DNA from: Methylobacterium tardum
GTDB lineage: Bacteria; Pseudomonadota; Alphaproteobacteria; Rhizobiales; Beijerinckiaceae
Length of the DNA stretch: 64,000 nt
Assembly (NCBI RefSeq): GCF_023546765.1
Contig: NZ_CP097484.1
Span: forward strand, 4,248,001 to 4,312,000
Direction: 5' to 3'
In this document: positions 61,650 to 64,000 of the stretch, in pieces
Numbering within the stretch: the first letter of the stretch is position 1
Layout: every line of letters starts with the position of its first letter
Translations under genes and position numbers: made by a program
Notes under the pieces: model-generated
The model's input: the letters and a program-made list of their open reading frames with translations, nothing else
Database searches by the model: none
What the model was told of the DNA's origin: nothing

Positions 61650-63647
61650 TCACATGCCGAACTGGACGCGCCGGCTGTTGCCGCGCTTCAGGTTGCGGAA
61701 GCGCGCCATCGCCCAGAGCGGGAAGAACTTCGGGTAACCATGATACCGCAGGTAGAACACCCGCGGGAAGCCCGTGGCGGTGTAGCGCTCCTCCTTCCAG
61801 AACCCGTCCGCGCCCTGCGTGCGGGTGAGGAAGTTGATGCCCCGGGTCACGGCCGGGTCGCCGACGGCGCCCGCGGCCATCAGGGCGAGCAGCGCCCAGG
61901 CGGTCTGCGAGGCCGTGGACGAGCCGGGCTCGAAGGCCGGATCGATCTTGTACGAAGAGGCGTCCTCGCCCCAGCCGCCATCCGGGTTCTGGATGCGGAT
62001 CAGCCACGAGACCGCCCGCTGGATCCGCGGATCGGCCGGATCGACCCCGGCGGCGTTGAGGGCGCAGAGCACCGACCACGTGCCGTAGATGAAGTTCATG
62101 CCCCAGCGGCCGTACCAGGAGCCGTCCTCCTCCTGGTCGTTGAGGAGGTAGTTCACGCCGCGGTCGAGCGCCCGGGAGGTCTCGCGGGTCTCGCCGAGCT
62201 GGGCCAGCATCCCGACCACGCGGGCGGTCACGTCCGCGGTCGGCGGATCGAGCAGCGCGCCGTGATCCGAGAACGGGATGTGGTTGAGGTACATGTGGTT
62301 GTTGTCGGCGTCGAATGCCGCCCAGCCGCCATCCTCGGACTGCAGCCCCTCGACCCATTCGCGGGCGCGGGTGATGGAGGCCTTGTAGTCCGGCATGCCG
62401 GCGACGAGGCCGTGCTGGTGCATGGCCCGGTCCATGGCCATCACCACGACGGCGGTGTCGTCGAGATCGGGGTAGTGGGCGTTGGCGTACTGGAACGCCC
62501 AGCCACCGGGCCGGACCTTCGGCTTGCGCGCCGCCCAGTCGCCGACGATGTCGAGCACCTGGCGGGGCTTCAGCCAGTCGAGGCCGGCGCGGGCCTGGGC
62601 CTCGGCCTCGGGACCGCCGGCCTCCAGAAGAGCATGGCTCGCCAGCGCCGTGTCCCAGACCGGCGAGACGCAGGGCTGGACGTAGGCCTCGTCGGCCTTC
62701 TCGGCGACGAGCTTCTCGATGGCGTCGCAGGCGACGCGGACCTGCGGGTGATCGGGGCGGTAGCCCATCACCTCGTACATCAGCACCGAGTTGACCATGG
62801 CGGGGAAGATCGCCCCCAGGCCGTCCTCGCCGTTCAGGCGCTCGCTGACCCAGGCGCGGGCCTTCTCCATGGCGCGCTGCCGGCTCTTGCGCGGCAGGTG
62901 ATTCTCGACCCGCTGCAGCACCCGGTCGATGAAGCCGAAGATCGGCGTCCACGGCCACGTGGCGTGCGGGGAGCCCGGCCAGGTGCGCACGCTCTCGGGC
63001 GGCGTCACGAACAGCTCCTGCACGCTGATCCCGCGCGGGTTCCGGGCCCGCGGCTTGGTCGCCTGGAGCACGAACAGCGGCACCACGGTGGTGCGCGCCC
63101 AGTAGCTGATCTTGTCGAGGTGGAAGGGGAACCACTTCGGCAGGAACATCACCTCGACCGGCATCACCGGCACGGCGCGCCACGGCACCTCGCCGTAGAG
63201 CGCCAGCATGAAGCGGGTGAACACGTTGGCGTTGGCGGCGCCACCGCGGGACAGGATGCCCTCGCGCGCCCGGCGCATGTGCGGCGCCTCAATGTCGTCG
63301 CCGATCATCTTGAGGGCGAAATACGCCTTGACCGTGCAGCTCATGTCGAACGGTCCCTCGTGGACGAGGGCCCAGCCGCCATGCCTGCCTTGCGTGCGGC
63401 GCAGGTAGTTGCCGATCTTGGCCTCAAGGCCGTCGGCGACCTGCGTGCCGCGGAAATGGTGGAACAGCACGTACTCGGACGGGATCGTCGCATCCGCCTC
63501 GAGCTCGAAGCAGATATGCCCGTCGTCATGCGCCAGGGCGGTCAGTGCGCGCGTCGCATGCGCCACGCCGCGCTCGACATCGTCGAGCGAGATCCCCTGC
63601 GTCTTCGAGCGCTGCAGCGCCTCGACTTTGCTTACGGCCTCTCTCAT
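61650..63647 (-). CDS. shc: Squalene-hopene cyclase
   Basis: The membrane-bound enzyme cyclises squalene to hopene and diplopterol, the hopanoid core. It is 665 residues, with the catalytic DXDD in YPDLDDTAVVV near residue 390 and multiple QW repeats (GGWAFQYANAHY, EDGGWAAFDADN, NPDGGWGEDASS). FVTPP and the C-terminal YHGYPKFFPLWAM also match. The start is ATG at 63647 (MREAVSKVEAL); the preceding extension is non-family. hpnE ends 43 bases upstream. Confidence 0.95.
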   Translation of the reverse strand: MREAVSKVEALQRSKTQGISLDDVERGVAHATRALTALAHDDGHICFELEADATIPSEYVLFHHFRGTQVADGLEAKIGNYLRRTQGRHGGWALVHEGPFDMSCTVKAYFALKMIGDDIEAPHMRRAREGILSRGGAANANVFTRFMLALYGEVPWRAVPVMPVEVMFLPKWFPFHLDKISYWARTTVVPLFVLQATKPRARNPRGISVQELFVTPPESVRTWPGSPHATWPWTPIFGFIDRVLQRVENHLPRKSRQRAMEKARAWVSERLNGEDGLGAIFPAMVNSVLMYEVMGYRPDHPQVRVACDAIEKLVAEKADEAYVQPCVSPVWDTALASHALLEAGGPEAEAQARAGLDWLKPRQVLDIVGDWAARKPKVRPGGWAFQYANAHYPDLDDTAVVVMAMDRAMHQHGLVAGMPDYKASITRAREWVEGLQSEDGGWAAFDADNNHMYLNHIPFSDHGALLDPPTADVTARVVGMLAQLGETRETSRALDRGVNYLLNDQEEDGSWYGRWGMNFIYGTWSVLCALNAAGVDPADPRIQRAVSWLIRIQNPDGGWGEDASSYKIDPAFEPGSSTASQTAWALLALMAAGAVGDPAVTRGINFLTRTQGADGFWKEERYTATGFPRVFYLRYHGYPKFFPLWAMARFRNLKRGNSRRVQFGM

Positions 63648-63690
63648 AATCCTCGCCTCGAACGGCCGCCTCGCGGCGGACGCGCATGCC

Positions 63691-64000
63691 TCAAGCTGCG
63701 CCGCGCATGCCGCTTCCGGCACGCATGGCAGAACCCGCGCGCAGCACACGCGCGGCAGTCTTGCCCGAGCGAATCGCTCCCTCGATCGCCGACGGCAGGC
63801 CGGTGGCTGTCCAATCGCCTGCCAGGACGAGATTGTCGTAGGCGGTTTCGGCCCCCGAGCGCCGCGCGGCTTCCGCCGGCGTCGCCGCGAAGGTCGCACG
63901 CTTCTCTTTTACGATCTGCCAGCTGGGCAGTTCCGGTGCAAGATTGCACAAGTGTGCGATCTCGGCCCAGATCTGGCGCGCGAGGTCTTCCCGGGGCACG
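63691..64000 (-). CDS. hpnE: Hydroxysqualene dehydroxylase HpnE (N-terminal part outside window)
   Basis: This is the C-terminal end of an FAD-dependent amine oxidase/desaturase-like protein that makes squalene from hydroxysqualene, and is cut by the window edge. The visible FAD-binding ending is NLVLAGDWTATGLPSAIEGA, typical of HpnE, followed by IRSGKTAARVL. It precedes shc in the usual hpnCDE-shc-hpnG order; hpnC and hpnD would be upstream outside the window. Confidence 0.9.
   Translation of the reverse strand, partial: VPREDLARQIWAEIAHLCNLAPELPSWQIVKEKRATFAATPAEAARRSGAETAYDNLVLAGDWTATGLPSAIEGAIRSGKTAARVLRAGSAMRAGSGMRGAA

Overview
The window is chromosomal DNA from a high-GC, facultatively methylotrophic alphaproteobacterium, almost certainly Methylobacterium (Rhizobiales). 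The strongest evidence is a complete serine-cycle cluster in the order sga-hprA-mtdA-fchA-mtkA-mtkB-ppc-mcl. A formaldehyde-activating-enzyme paralogue and a hopanoid cluster (hpnE-shc-hpnG) agree with this. I see no phage, insertion sequence, CRISPR array, rRNA or tRNA.

Layout. 1-3.5 kb: the 3' part of a UbiH/COQ6-type hydroxylase, a membrane-anchored cupin and a GT2 glycosyltransferase. 3.5-6.6 kb: a three-part surface-polysaccharide enzyme (eight short repeats, an RgpF-like domain and a GT4 domain) that overlaps the GT2 gene. 7-8.5 kb: fae-like gene and map. 8.7-16.1 kb: a MoxR/DUF58/DUF4159/large membrane protein cluster, with an apparent frameshift in the DUF4159 gene. 16.2-21.1 kb: two tandem peptide-binding proteins and a YejB-type permease, without the usual yejE and yejF. 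21-27 kb: NIPSNAP, AraC regulator, two MFS transporters, GNAT, a small secreted protein and a membrane-anchored cytochrome c. 27.5-34.6 kb: kdsB, pheA, a BrnT/BrnA toxin-antitoxin pair, a phosphatase, GNAT, ppa, a gamma-carbonic anhydrase-like protein, small secreted and membrane proteins, a META-domain protein and an XRE-like regulator. 34.8-37 kb: a tightly overlapping PIG-L deacetylase / methyltransferase / GT2 operon. 37.2-48 kb: the serine cycle. 48.5-51.1 kb: an LpxH-like metallophosphoesterase, a GT4 and rnhB. 51-61 kb: chemoreceptor, radical SAM protein, amino-acid permease, moaB, maleylacetoacetate isomerase, type II NADH dehydrogenase and small proteins. 60.7-64 kb: hopanoid genes, running off the right edge.

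How the genes work together. The serine-cycle enzymes take methylene-H4F-derived C1 units and CO2 through serine, hydroxypyruvate, PEP, oxaloacetate, malate and malyl-CoA, giving acetyl-CoA and glyoxylate. MtdA and FchA connect methylene-, methenyl- and formyl-tetrahydrofolate. A terminator-like hairpin and a long spacer split the cluster into sga-hprA-mtdA-fchA and mtkA-mtkB-ppc-mcl. Most spacers inside the cluster carry palindromic repeats or hairpins.

Most notable signals: (1) a 16-bp parS-like site at 54713-54728; (2) a dispersed palindromic element of about 115-165 bp in six copies, three of them in the serine-cycle cluster; (3) a second long inverted repeat between mtkB and ppc; (4) the frameshift at about 11957; (5) the deacetylase/methyltransferase/glycosyltransferase operon of unknown product; (6) a Fae paralogue that by eye lacks the catalytic histidine and is preceded by a short ORF overlapping its start; (7) small genes easily missed, such as a 54-residue membrane protein with a strong ribosome binding site. 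No clearly unprecedented system was established.
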